A DNA stretch of 64,000 nt from positions 5,456,501 through 5,520,500 of the forward strand of contig NZ_CP071007.1 of the NCBI RefSeq assembly GCF_018417635.1, in the 5' to 3' direction. The DNA is from Pseudomonas sp. SORT22 (GTDB lineage: Bacteria > Pseudomonadota > Gammaproteobacteria > Pseudomonadales > Pseudomonadaceae). The notes under the pieces were generated by a model, which worked only from the letters and a program-made list of their open reading frames with translations, did not search any database and was not told the origin of the DNA. The first letter of the stretch is position 1, and every line of letters begins with the position of its first letter. Shown here piece by piece: positions 40,134-49,138 of this stretch. Both the position numbers and the translations under genes were made by a program.

Positions 40134-40967
40134 TCAGAGCTTCATGATCAGCATGCCGATCAGCACCAGGGCACAGGCTAAGAGCCTCGGCCCGCCAAAA
40201 GGTTCTTTGAGGTAGCGCATGCCGAACAGCACCACCAGAATCACGCTGACCTCGCGCAGCGCCGCCGCCTCGGCCACCGACCCCAGTTGCATGGCCCAGA
40301 GCACCAGGGCATAGCTGAACAACACGCAAAAACCCACCGCCAGGCCCAAGCGCCACTGCAGCCGCCAGAACAGCATGAACGGCGCGCGCCGGGCCACCCC
40401 TGCCAGCAGCGGAAACGGCCAGGCACTGATCAGCGTCAGCCATACAAGATAGTCCAGCGGCTGCGACCACAGGCGGATCGCCTGGCCGTCGAGCCAGGTG
40501 TAGCAACCGATACACAGGCCGATCAAGGCCACCACCGGCAGCATCGACCAGGGCAGCCGGTCACCGCCGCCGCCCTGCCAGAGCAGGCAGGCCATGCCAC
40601 AGGGAATGAGCAGGATGCCGATGATCTGCTGGCTGCTCAGGGCTTCGCCGGCAAAGGTCAGGGTCAGCGCCAGCACCACCAGCGGCGACAGGCCGCGCAT
40701 CAACGGATAGACCAGCCCCAGGTCACCGACCCGATAGGCCTGTATCAGCAGGAACCGGTAGAAGAGTTCAAACACTGCCGAGGCCAGCATCCACGGCCAG
40801 ACCTCGGCCGGCGGCACCTGGACGAACGCGACCATGGCGAGGGCAAATACCAGCGCCACCACGTCCATGCTGGCAATCACCAGCAGGCGTTCGCCGCTGA
40901 ATTTGATCAGGGTGTTCCAGGTCGCGTGCAGCAGCGCCGCGACCAATACCAATGAGGTGGCTAACAC
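40134..40967 (-). CDS. EamA/DMT-superfamily transporter
   Basis: 277 residues with about ten membrane segments in two five-helix halves, the DMT pattern (ATWNTLIKFSGERLLVIASMD at the start, LREVSVILVVLFGMRYLKEP near the end). Substrate unknown. The GTG start at 40967 (VLATSLVLVAALL) has AAGGA seven bases upstream; the longer frame to 41009 starts with a polar leader of 14 residues and is rejected. The plus-strand antiporter starts 200 bases away, divergent; the gap contains no gene. Confidence 0.88.
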   Translation of the reverse strand: MLATSLVLVAALLHATWNTLIKFSGERLLVIASMDVVALVFALAMVAFVQVPPAEVWPWMLASAVFELFYRFLLIQAYRVGDLGLVYPLMRGLSPLVVLALTLTFAGEALSSQQIIGILLIPCGMACLLWQGGGGDRLPWSMLPVVALIGLCIGCYTWLDGQAIRLWSQPLDYLVWLTLISAWPFPLLAGVARRAPFMLFWRLQWRLGLAVGFCVLFSYALVLWAMQLGSVAEAAALREVSVILVVLFGMRYLKEPFGGPRLLACALVLIGMLIMKL

Positions 40968-41167
40968 GCAATGGTCCTTGGCAAGGCAGGTGAGGTCATC
41001 AATGGCCAAGCGCTATATAACCACTTCAGCACAGGCGGCTGGAAACGAAATCGAAAGAACGCGGTCAACGAAACCAGTCAAAAGTGTGTCCCGAAGCCCT
41101 CGGCAGGTCATCAAAGAAATGCCCGAGGCTATCGGGTGTCGACTTGGAAGCCACTACAGGACCTAGG

Positions 41168-42403
41168 ATGCTTGAGCTCGTTGCTGCGTTTATCTGTTTG
41201 ACCACCCTCCTCACCTATGTAAATTACCGTTTCATCGGCCTGCCCCCAACCATCGGCGTGATGGTCACCGCCTTGCTGTTCTCGCTGCTGCTGCAAGGCT
41301 TGAGCGTGATCGGCTACCCCGGCCTGGAAGAGCGCGTGCAGGGTTTGATGAACCAGATCGACTTCAACGATCTGCTGATGCACTGGATGCTGTCGCTCCT
41401 GCTGTTCGCTGGCGCCTTGCACGTAAACCTTGCCGACCTGCGCAGCTACCGCTGGCCGATCGGGCTGCTGGCGACCGTCGGCGTGCTGATTGCCACCGTG
41501 GTCATCGGCTTTCTCGCCCACTGGATTTTCGCCCTGTTCGGCTGGCATGTGAGCCTGCTCTACTGCCTGCTGTTCGGTGCCTTGATATCGCCGACCGACC
41601 CGATCGCGGTTCTCGGCGCACTGCGTACCGCCAATGCCTCCAAGCCACTGAAGACCACCATCGTTGGCGAGTCGCTGTTCAACGACGGCACTGCAGTCGT
41701 GGTGTTCACCGTATTGCTGGGCATCGCCCAGCTTGGCGAAACACCGACGGTGGCCGACACCGCGATCCTGTTCGCCCGCGAAGCCATTGGCGGCATTCTG
41801 TTCGGCGGCCTGGTGGGCTACATCACCTACCGCATGATCAAAAGCATCGAGCAGTACCAGGTCGAGGTCATGCTGACCCTGGCACTGGTGATCGGCGGTT
41901 CGGCCATGGCCTATGAGCTGCACGTTTCGGCGCCGATCGCCATGGTCGTGGCCGGCCTGATCATCGGCAACCTGGGCCGCAACCTGGCAATGAACGACAT
42001 GACCCGCCGCTACCTGGACGGTTTCTGGGAACTGATCGACGACATGCTCAACGCCCTGCTGTTCGCCCTGATCGGCCTGGAGCTGTTGCTGCTGCCATTC
42101 TCGTGGATGCACCTGGCGGCGGCCGGCGTGCTGGCGGTGGCGATCCTGCTGTCGCGCCTGCTGACCGTGGCACCGGCCATCCTGATGCTGCGCCGTTGGC
42201 GCACCGTTCCGCGCGGTACCGTGCGGGTGCTGACCTGGGGTGGCCTGCGTGGCGGTGTGTCGGTGGCCCTGGCGCTGTCGCTGCCATCGGGCACCGAGCG
42301 TGATCTGCTGCTGAGCATCACCTACATCGTGGTGCTGTCGTCGATCCTGCTGCAGGGCCTGACGATCGGCCGGGTGGTGCGCGGGGTTACCGAGCAGCCT
42401 TGA
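41168..42403 (+). CDS. CPA1-family sodium/proton antiporter
   Basis: 411 residues with 12 or so membrane segments. Conserved core motifs: LISPTDPIAVLGALR and GESLFNDGTAVVVFTVL (ion-binding ND), plus RVLTWGGLRGGVSVALALSLP. It should exchange Na+ or K+ for protons at the inner membrane, helping pH and salt balance. ATG 41168 (MLELVAAFICL) follows AGGACCTAGG. There is no cytoplasmic regulatory tail. A different REP-like pair follows. Confidence 0.9.
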   Translation: MLELVAAFICLTTLLTYVNYRFIGLPPTIGVMVTALLFSLLLQGLSVIGYPGLEERVQGLMNQIDFNDLLMHWMLSLLLFAGALHVNLADLRSYRWPIGLLATVGVLIATVVIGFLAHWIFALFGWHVSLLYCLLFGALISPTDPIAVLGALRTANASKPLKTTIVGESLFNDGTAVVVFTVLLGIAQLGETPTVADTAILFAREAIGGILFGGLVGYITYRMIKSIEQYQVEVMLTLALVIGGSAMAYELHVSAPIAMVVAGLIIGNLGRNLAMNDMTRRYLDGFWELIDDMLNALLFALIGLELLLLPFSWMHLAAAGVLAVAILLSRLLTVAPAILMLRRWRTVPRGTVRVLTWGGLRGGVSVALALSLPSGTERDLLLSITYIVVLSSILLQGLTIGRVVRGVTEQP

Positions 42404-42407
42404 GACC

Positions 42408-42462
42408 GCTATCGCTGGCAAGCCTGCTCCCACAGGGATATATGGGAGCCGGCTTGCCGGCG
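42408..42462. repeat. GCTGGCAAGC-type REP pair after the antiporter
   Basis: TCGCTGGCAAGCCTGCTCCCACA (here in two halves, 42412-42434) faces GGGAGCCGGCTTGCCGGCG (42444-42462). The stem is imperfect and the motif differs from the GCGGGCTTGCCCCGC family, so it is a second REP class; it also resembles 52430-52503. Confidence 0.7.
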
Positions 42463-42469
42463 GCGCCTA

Positions 42470-42868
42470 TCACTCCACCGCGGTATCGAACTGATCCTTG
42501 ATGTACTTGATCTCAGTGCGCCCGTGCGGCGCCGGCAAGCCGTCTTCACCGAGGTTGACGAAGACCATGCGGTCGACGGTGAGGATGCTCTTGCGGGTGA
42601 TCTTGTTGCGCACTTCGCACTTGAGGGTGATCGAGGTGCGGCCGAATTCGGTGGCGGTGATGCCCAGTTCGATGATGTCGCCCTGGCGCGAAGCGCTGAC
42701 GAAGTTGATCTCCGAGATGTACTTGGTCACCACGCGCTGGTTGCCCAGCTGGACGATCGCATAGATCGCCGCCTCTTCGTCGATCCAGCGCAGCAGGCTG
42801 CCGCCGAACAGGGTGCCGTTGGGGTTGAGGTCTTCGGGTTTTACCCATTTGCGGGTGTGGAAATTCAT
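42470..42868 (-). CDS. Hotdog-fold acyl-CoA thioesterase
   Basis: 132 residues of the acyl-CoA hydrolase (hotdog) family: NPNGTLFGGSLLRWIDEEAAIYA with the catalytic acid region, then SEINFVSASRQGDIIELGITATEFGRTSI. It would release free acid from an acyl-CoA; chain preference is unknown. The ATG at 42868 has AGGAGT upstream, and the frame beyond it (to 42904) has no ribosome site. It is convergent with the antiporter. Confidence 0.88.
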   Translation of the reverse strand: MNFHTRKWVKPEDLNPNGTLFGGSLLRWIDEEAAIYAIVQLGNQRVVTKYISEINFVSASRQGDIIELGITATEFGRTSITLKCEVRNKITRKSILTVDRMVFVNLGEDGLPAPHGRTEIKYIKDQFDTAVE

Positions 42869-43204
42869 CGTTACTCCTGACCTTGGCCTCTGAAAAACAA
42901 GCACCGAAGGGCAATCTCAGCCCTTGGGCTCTTGCGTTACATGGTAGTCCCATTCCGGGGGATTCGACCATTACGACCATTGGTCAGTAGCCAGCAAAAT
43001 TCCGCTCGGCACGCTTTGACAGCCCAATCGATGCGGCTAGCCTGAGCATGTGATCCGCAGATCACTCCAGGTAGTCGGACCACCGGAACTTGGCATACGG
43101 CGCGGCAGCACCGGCATCGCAGGAAGCGAAGCTCCGGGCAGTGCCAGTGGAGAGCATCCGAGGCTCACCATTGACCTACTCGTACAGTGAAAAGGAATCC
43201 ACTC
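42869..43204. other. Gene-free region between thioesterase and AidA genes
   Basis: This 336-bp gap contains no credible gene. Features: an imperfect hairpin AAGGGC/GCCCTT near 42907-42928, an exact TTGACA at 43016-43021 that could be a -35 box for the AidA gene, though the best -10 candidate 16-17 bases on (TAGCCT) is poor, and a short palindrome TGATCCGCAGATCA. The divergent start of the thioesterase must also be served from here. Confidence 0.5.
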
Positions 43205-43711
43205 ATGTCCAGAGTTATCGACGTCAGCATCAACTTCGACACCGAAACCATCCTCAAGAAATTCCCCAATCCGAGCAAAGACCCGAACAAGCCCACGTTC
43301 ATCCCGCCAGAACACATCTACATGGTCACCTACCAGGACAACGTCATCTCTGGCCAGGCCGGCGGCGAGTTGCACCTCAAGGGTCGCGTAGGTGATGTCG
43401 TGCGCTGGCGTGAACAGAGCATTTCCTTTGGCTTCGAGCAGTCGGTGATCCTCTATGGGTTCGTTTGCGACGACCCCAATCACCAACTGCTGGAAGACCC
43501 TCGGGCACTGAAGGCCAAAGTGCAATCGGCCGTGCCCAATGCCAACAACAAAACCGTGCCGACCTGCCAGATCAACGACAACTACTACTGGCGTGGCGAC
43601 TTGCTTGCGCAAGGCAAGGTCACCTACCACTTCAAGTTCATGATCGTCGACCGTGATTGCAAGTGCTGCGGCTACTTCGAATGGGATCCGTTCATCACCA
43701 TCACCAACTGA
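43205..43711 (+). CDS. aidA: AidA/PixA-like inclusion-body family protein
   Basis: 168 residues. The pattern is the PixA/AidA family: VIDVSINFDTETILKKFPNPSKDPNKPT at the start, then HIYMVTYQDNVISGQAGGELHLKGRVGDVVRWREQS and QINDNYYWRGDLL, each typical of this family. PixA is an inclusion-body protein of Xenorhabdus and AidA is quorum-sensing regulated in Burkholderia/Ralstonia; the biochemical role is unknown. No signal peptide. Start ATG 43205 with AAGGAA eight bases upstream; an earlier GTG at 43187 is less suitable. A second paralogous gene follows after 78 bases. Confidence 0.87.
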   Translation: MSRVIDVSINFDTETILKKFPNPSKDPNKPTFIPPEHIYMVTYQDNVISGQAGGELHLKGRVGDVVRWREQSISFGFEQSVILYGFVCDDPNHQLLEDPRALKAKVQSAVPNANNKTVPTCQINDNYYWRGDLLAQGKVTYHFKFMIVDRDCKCCGYFEWDPFITITN

Positions 43712-43789
43712 TCCAGGGCAAGCGCCGCCGGCCAGCCAGCGGCGCACACCGCAACCCGCCCCAATTGGTGCTCATGGAAGGAGCTCATC

Positions 43790-44299
43790 ATGGCTACGGA
43801 GAAACCTGAACACGTTGTACTGATCGTCGATGCCCAGGGCCTGCTTGCCTCGCTCGACCCTTTGCCCGGCAACCCGGGTACGCCCGTCGCGCTCAACCCT
43901 CGCCACCTGTGCATCTTGCACACCCGAGCGGAGCCGGACGGCTCTCTGCTTGTCGACTCCCCCCGACTGACCCTCGAAGCCGGGACCCCGCTACTGCTGC
44001 GCATGGTGCCGGTAGCACTGCTCGGCGAAGAAATACTGTTCAGCCACAGCCCTGCCAGCACGCCGCCGCTGACAATCGAGCTGATCGAACAGCACAATCT
44101 GCGCCTGGCACGTCCGGAGGCATCCGCACCATTGCAACCGTCGTGCCACGAGGTCGACGACTACCACTGGCATCTGCACAGCGACCATCCGGGCGAATTC
44201 AAGCTGACCTGGCAGGTAATGCTGCTGACCCAGGGCTGCGAGCCGCTGGCATACCTGAGCCTGCACCTGGACCTGCTGGTCACGGCGCCGACCGGCTGA
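43790..44299 (+). CDS. Divergent AidA/PixA-like paralogue
   Basis: 169 residues and about the same length as its neighbour. It is not obvious at first sight, but the parts align: NPRHLCILHTRAEPDGSLLVDSPRLTLEAGTPLLLRM corresponds to the neighbour's PPEHIYMVTYQ...GGELHLKGRVGDVVRWRE block, and EVDDYHWHLHSDHPGEFKLTWQVML to its QINDNYYWRGDL...VTYHFKFMI block. The Cys pair of the neighbour's end (DCKCCGYF) is reduced to GCEPLAY. It probably forms a pair with the first protein. ATG 43790 has AAGGAG upstream (ATGGAAGGAGCTCATC). Confidence 0.7.
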   Translation: MATEKPEHVVLIVDAQGLLASLDPLPGNPGTPVALNPRHLCILHTRAEPDGSLLVDSPRLTLEAGTPLLLRMVPVALLGEEILFSHSPASTPPLTIELIEQHNLRLARPEASAPLQPSCHEVDDYHWHLHSDHPGEFKLTWQVMLLTQGCEPLAYLSLHLDLLVTAPTG

Positions 44300-45934
<1,635 letters not shown>

Positions 45935-45942
45935 AAGTTGGT

Positions 45943-46013
45943 AGCTGCAAGCTGCAAGCTGCAAGCGGTTCGCGCCGCTTCTGCTTGTCGCTTGCGGCTT
46001 GTAGCTTGCCGCT
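45943..46013. repeat. GCTGCAA repeat and imperfect hairpin in the ahcY-metF gap
   Basis: Three tandem units AGCTGCAAGCTGCAAGC(TGCAAGC) at 45943-45968 face a partly complementary run GCTTGTCGCTTGCGGCTTG and GTAGCTTGCCGCT (45983-46013). The gap between ahcY and metF is 93 bases and this fills most of it. The same unit follows metK. It may form a long imperfect stem that affects mRNA stability or expression between the two genes; function unknown. Confidence 0.65.
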
Positions 46014-46027
46014 GAAGAGAACCTTCT

Positions 46028-46873
46028 ATGTCTCAGGAACGTCGTTACAGCTTCGAGTTCTTCCCGACCAAGACCGATGCTGGACATGAAAAACTGCTCG
46101 CCACTGCCCGCCAGCTGGCCAGCTACAACCCGGATTTCTTCTCCTGCACCTACGGTGCCGGTGGCTCGACCCGCGACCGCACGCTGAACACCGTGCTGCA
46201 GCTGGAAAGCGAAGTGAAAGTCCCCGCCGCCCCGCACCTGTCGTGCGTCGGCGACAGCAAGGACGACCTGCGCTCGCTGCTGACCCAGTACAAGGCAGCC
46301 GGCATCCAGCGCATCGTCGCCTTGCGCGGCGACCTGCCGTCGGGCATGGGCATGGCCAGCGGTGAGCTGCGCTACGCCAACGAACTGGTGGAGTTCATCC
46401 GCCAGGAAAGCGGCGATCACTTCCATATCGAAATCGCCGCCTACCCGGAGATGCATCCCCAGGCGCGCAACTTCGAGGACGACCTGAAGAACTTCGTGCG
46501 CAAGGCCAACGCCGGCGCCGACAGCGCCATCACCCAGTACTTCTTCAACGCCGACAGCTACTTCTATTTCGTCGAGCGCGTGCAGCAGCTGGGTGTGGAT
46601 ATTCCGGTAGTACCGGGGATCATGCCGATCACCAACTACAGCAAGCTGGCGCGCTTCTCCGACGCTTGCGGCGCCGAGATCCCACGCTGGATCCGCAAGC
46701 AGCTGGAAGCCTACGGCGACGATGTGAAGAGCATCCAGGCCTTCGGTGAAGACGTCATCACCCGCATGTGCGAGCAACTGCTGCAAGGCGGCGCTCCAGG
46801 GTTGCACTTCTACACCTTGAACCAGGCCGACCCGAGCCTGGCGATCTGGAACAACCTCAAGTTGCCCCGCTGA
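46028..46873 (+). CDS. metF: 5,10-methylenetetrahydrofolate reductase
   Basis: 281 residues. It makes 5-methyl-THF, the methyl donor for methionine synthesis, so it feeds the cycle served by AhcY and MetK. FAD-barrel signatures: SFEFFPTKTD, SCTYGAGGSTRDRT, ALRGDLP, and AITQYFFNADSYF, with PGIMPITN later. ATG 46028 follows AAGAGAACC. A terminator follows. Confidence 0.97.
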   Translation: MSQERRYSFEFFPTKTDAGHEKLLATARQLASYNPDFFSCTYGAGGSTRDRTLNTVLQLESEVKVPAAPHLSCVGDSKDDLRSLLTQYKAAGIQRIVALRGDLPSGMGMASGELRYANELVEFIRQESGDHFHIEIAAYPEMHPQARNFEDDLKNFVRKANAGADSAITQYFFNADSYFYFVERVQQLGVDIPVVPGIMPITNYSKLARFSDACGAEIPRWIRKQLEAYGDDVKSIQAFGEDVITRMCEQLLQGGAPGLHFYTLNQADPSLAIWNNLKLPR

Positions 46874-46916
46874 TCGAACCGCTACACCGCAGGTAACAAT
46901 TGCGTCAGAATACTGA

Positions 46917-46948
46917 AAAGGCCTTTAGCTTACGCTAAGGGCCTTTCT
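46917..46948 (+). terminator. Intrinsic terminator of metF
   Basis: AAAGGCCTTTAGC (46917-46929) pairs with GCTAAGGGCCTTT (46934-46946), 13 pairs with one wobble, followed by T-rich TTTCTGCATT. It ends 44 bases after metF. Confidence 0.88.
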
Positions 46949-46974
46949 GCATTCCTGCCCCCAGACGGATTTTC

Positions 46975-48066
46975 GTGCCTTCCATGCGCCAAGGACTTAC
47001 CCCTGCTCGACCGCAACTCGTTTACCTGGTCTTCGGGCCGCCCACCTACCACCAGGAAGCCCAGTTCAGCATTGTCAGCGCCCTGGCCAACCTGCGCAAG
47101 ACACCCGGGGAAGCACTTGATATCCAGGTCTACAGCGACAATCCCGAACCCTACCGGCACCTGCCGGTAACTGTTCATCCACTCGACGCCGCCACCCGTG
47201 AAGCCTGGAACCAGCCCTACGGCTACCACTTTCGCAGCAAGCACGTGGTGCTGCGTCAGGTGCTTGCCAGCGCGCCCATGGCCGTGCTGATCGATACCGA
47301 CACGTTCTTCCATCAGTCGCCCATCGAGCTGTTCCGCCGGGTCAAGCCAGGCACCCTGCTGTGCAATGCCATCGGCAGTACCTATGGCAATGATCCTCAG
47401 TGCCCGCTGTTCCAGAGCCTGGCAGCAATGCTCGAAGAACGCGGGCTGGCCGACCGGCACATGCCGCTGCTGAACTCCGGGGTGATTGGCCTGATGCAGG
47501 AAGATGCGCCATTGCTGGACCGCTCCATCGCCTTGATGGACGAGTACTACCCCCACGCCAACGGCGCCTACACCCTGGAGGAGTTCTGCCTGGGCGTGGC
47601 CGCCTACCGGCAGATGCAGGTCAACCAGTGCACCGACCTGATCCATCACTACTGGAGCCGCAAGCAGCTGTTCCGGGCCAAGGTCCAGGCCTGGCTGGCC
47701 AAGCACCAGCACGCACCCCTGAGCGAAGAGGCGTTGGCGGATGTCACCCGCGTCAACGCCCAGTTGCCCAAACCGCCGACCTTGCAACGCCTGGGCTACA
47801 AGGCGCTGAGCCTGGCCCTGCCGAGCGAACAGCGCCAGTTCATGCGCGAACTGCTCAATGGCTGCTACGACTACCCCAACGAGTTCGACCGCGCCTGCGC
47901 TACGGCCTGGTGGGACAAGGCCCTGGACAACGCCAGGGCCCGCCATCCGCGGCCGATCTGCGCCGATACCCTGCAGCGATGGTTCGAGCACCCAGGCATG
48001 CGCCTGTCGCTGGGCCGCAAGCACCGCACGGTGCGTGATTCACTGTTAAAGCGATCACAGCGCTGA
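46975..48066 (+). CDS. Putative GT-A-type glycosyltransferase, unknown target
   Basis: 363 residues. Not firmly recognised, but the N-terminus has a strand-turn of a nucleotide-sugar-binding fold (PQLVYLVFGPPTYHQEAQFSIVSALANLR), and LIDTDTFFHQSP provides a DxD-type motif (DTD at about 110), as in GT-A transferases. There is no signal peptide or membrane segment. The C-terminal half is Arg/Leu-rich helical (QRFMRELLNGCYDYPNEFDRACATAWW in parts). The GTG start at 46975 has GGA seven bases upstream; the alternative ATG at 46984 lacks a site. It stands between metF's terminator and a solute-binding gene, with no polysaccharide genes near. Confidence 0.7.
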   Translation: MPSMRQGLTPARPQLVYLVFGPPTYHQEAQFSIVSALANLRKTPGEALDIQVYSDNPEPYRHLPVTVHPLDAATREAWNQPYGYHFRSKHVVLRQVLASAPMAVLIDTDTFFHQSPIELFRRVKPGTLLCNAIGSTYGNDPQCPLFQSLAAMLEERGLADRHMPLLNSGVIGLMQEDAPLLDRSIALMDEYYPHANGAYTLEEFCLGVAAYRQMQVNQCTDLIHHYWSRKQLFRAKVQAWLAKHQHAPLSEEALADVTRVNAQLPKPPTLQRLGYKALSLALPSEQRQFMRELLNGCYDYPNEFDRACATAWWDKALDNARARHPRPICADTLQRWFEHPGMRLSLGRKHRTVRDSLLKRSQR

Positions 48067-48131
48067 CACCCAGGCGGGCTCGACATGCACGGCTACTAGC
48101 CATAGCCGTGCACACGTCGTAATCTCCAGCC

Positions 48132-48917
48132 ATGCCCGATTTCACCCGCCTGTTGACCGCGCTGATTCTCACTTGCCTGAGTGCCTTTGCCCACGGCGAG
48201 AAGCTGCGTATCGTCACCGAACCCTGGGCCCCCTACGTCTATCTCGAAGACGGCCAGGCCAAAGGCATCGACTATGAGGTCACCGCCGAGGTATTCAAGC
48301 GCCTGGGGGTCGAGGTGGAATGGCAGTTCCTGCCCTGGAAGCGCTGCCTGGCGATGATCGAGCAGGGCCTGGCCGATGGCGTGCTGGACATCTTCCAGAC
48401 CGAACAGCGCGACAGCCAGTTGTTCTACCCCAGCGAGCCGCTGTCCGACGTCGAATTTACCCTGTTCTATGCCAACGCTCGCCCGCACAAGGTCAAGCGC
48501 CTGGAAGACCTGAGCGGCCTTACCGTCGGCACTTCGCCCGGTTACAGCTATGGTGGCGCGTTTATCGACTCACCGCTGTTCACCCGCGAGCCGGCCCCCA
48601 CTCACGAGGCCAACTTCGGCAAGCTCCAGCGCGGACGTATCGACCTGTTGATCACCGACCGCCGTGTGGGCCGCTATATGATCAAGACATTGGGCCTGGA
48701 ACAGCAGATCAGCGAACTGCCTCTGGTGATCAGCCGCCACAGCCAGTACCTGGCGGTGCGCCGCAATGTCGGCATGGACCTGCTGGCCCAGCGCTTTGCC
48801 GCCGAGCTGCGGCGCTTCAAGCGCGAGCCGGCCTATGCCGCGCTGCATGCACGCTACGCCGGCACTGCGGAAAACTTTCCAACCGCCGTTGAGCAGCAGG
48901 AAAGCAGCATGCGCTGA
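48132..48917 (+). CDS. Periplasmic amino-acid-type solute-binding protein (SBP family 3)
   Basis: 261 residues. A signal peptide (about 1-22, LLTALILTCLSAFAHG) is followed by KLRIVTEPWAPYVYLEDGQAKGIDYEVTAEVFKRLG, WKRCLAMIEQGLADGVLDIFQTEQR and YLAVRRNVGMDLL, the type-2 periplasmic receptor pattern. It lacks nearby permease genes, as does the other SBP in this window (22345-23085), so it is an orphan receptor. ATG 48132. The gap 48067-48131 is short. Bases 48918-49138 after it hold no gene but include TATACT (48927-48932), a possible -10 for rhlE with a poor -35. Confidence 0.85.
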   Translation: MPDFTRLLTALILTCLSAFAHGEKLRIVTEPWAPYVYLEDGQAKGIDYEVTAEVFKRLGVEVEWQFLPWKRCLAMIEQGLADGVLDIFQTEQRDSQLFYPSEPLSDVEFTLFYANARPHKVKRLEDLSGLTVGTSPGYSYGGAFIDSPLFTREPAPTHEANFGKLQRGRIDLLITDRRVGRYMIKTLGLEQQISELPLVISRHSQYLAVRRNVGMDLLAQRFAAELRRFKREPAYAALHARYAGTAENFPTAVEQQESSMR

Positions 48918-49138
48918 ATGCTCTGTTATACTCGGGCCTTCCCGCCAGGCTTACGCCCGGACGCTCGGCCTTGCAAAAGGCATCCCGACCGGCAGGACAG
49001 CGCGGCCCAGAGCCCGCCCGCCGCCCCGGATGCGCATTGAAGACCCTGCTGGACCGGACGCGATAGCATCAGCTGATGCCCGTCGCGCCAGGCAAGATTA
49101 TCCCATCGGGCTCAGCCCCCATTAAAACAGGATTACTC

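Noticed and set aside
43016..43043. Exact TTGACA before the AidA gene as a full promoter
   Set aside because: The -35 is perfect but no good -10 lies at proper spacing, so only the gap description mentions it.
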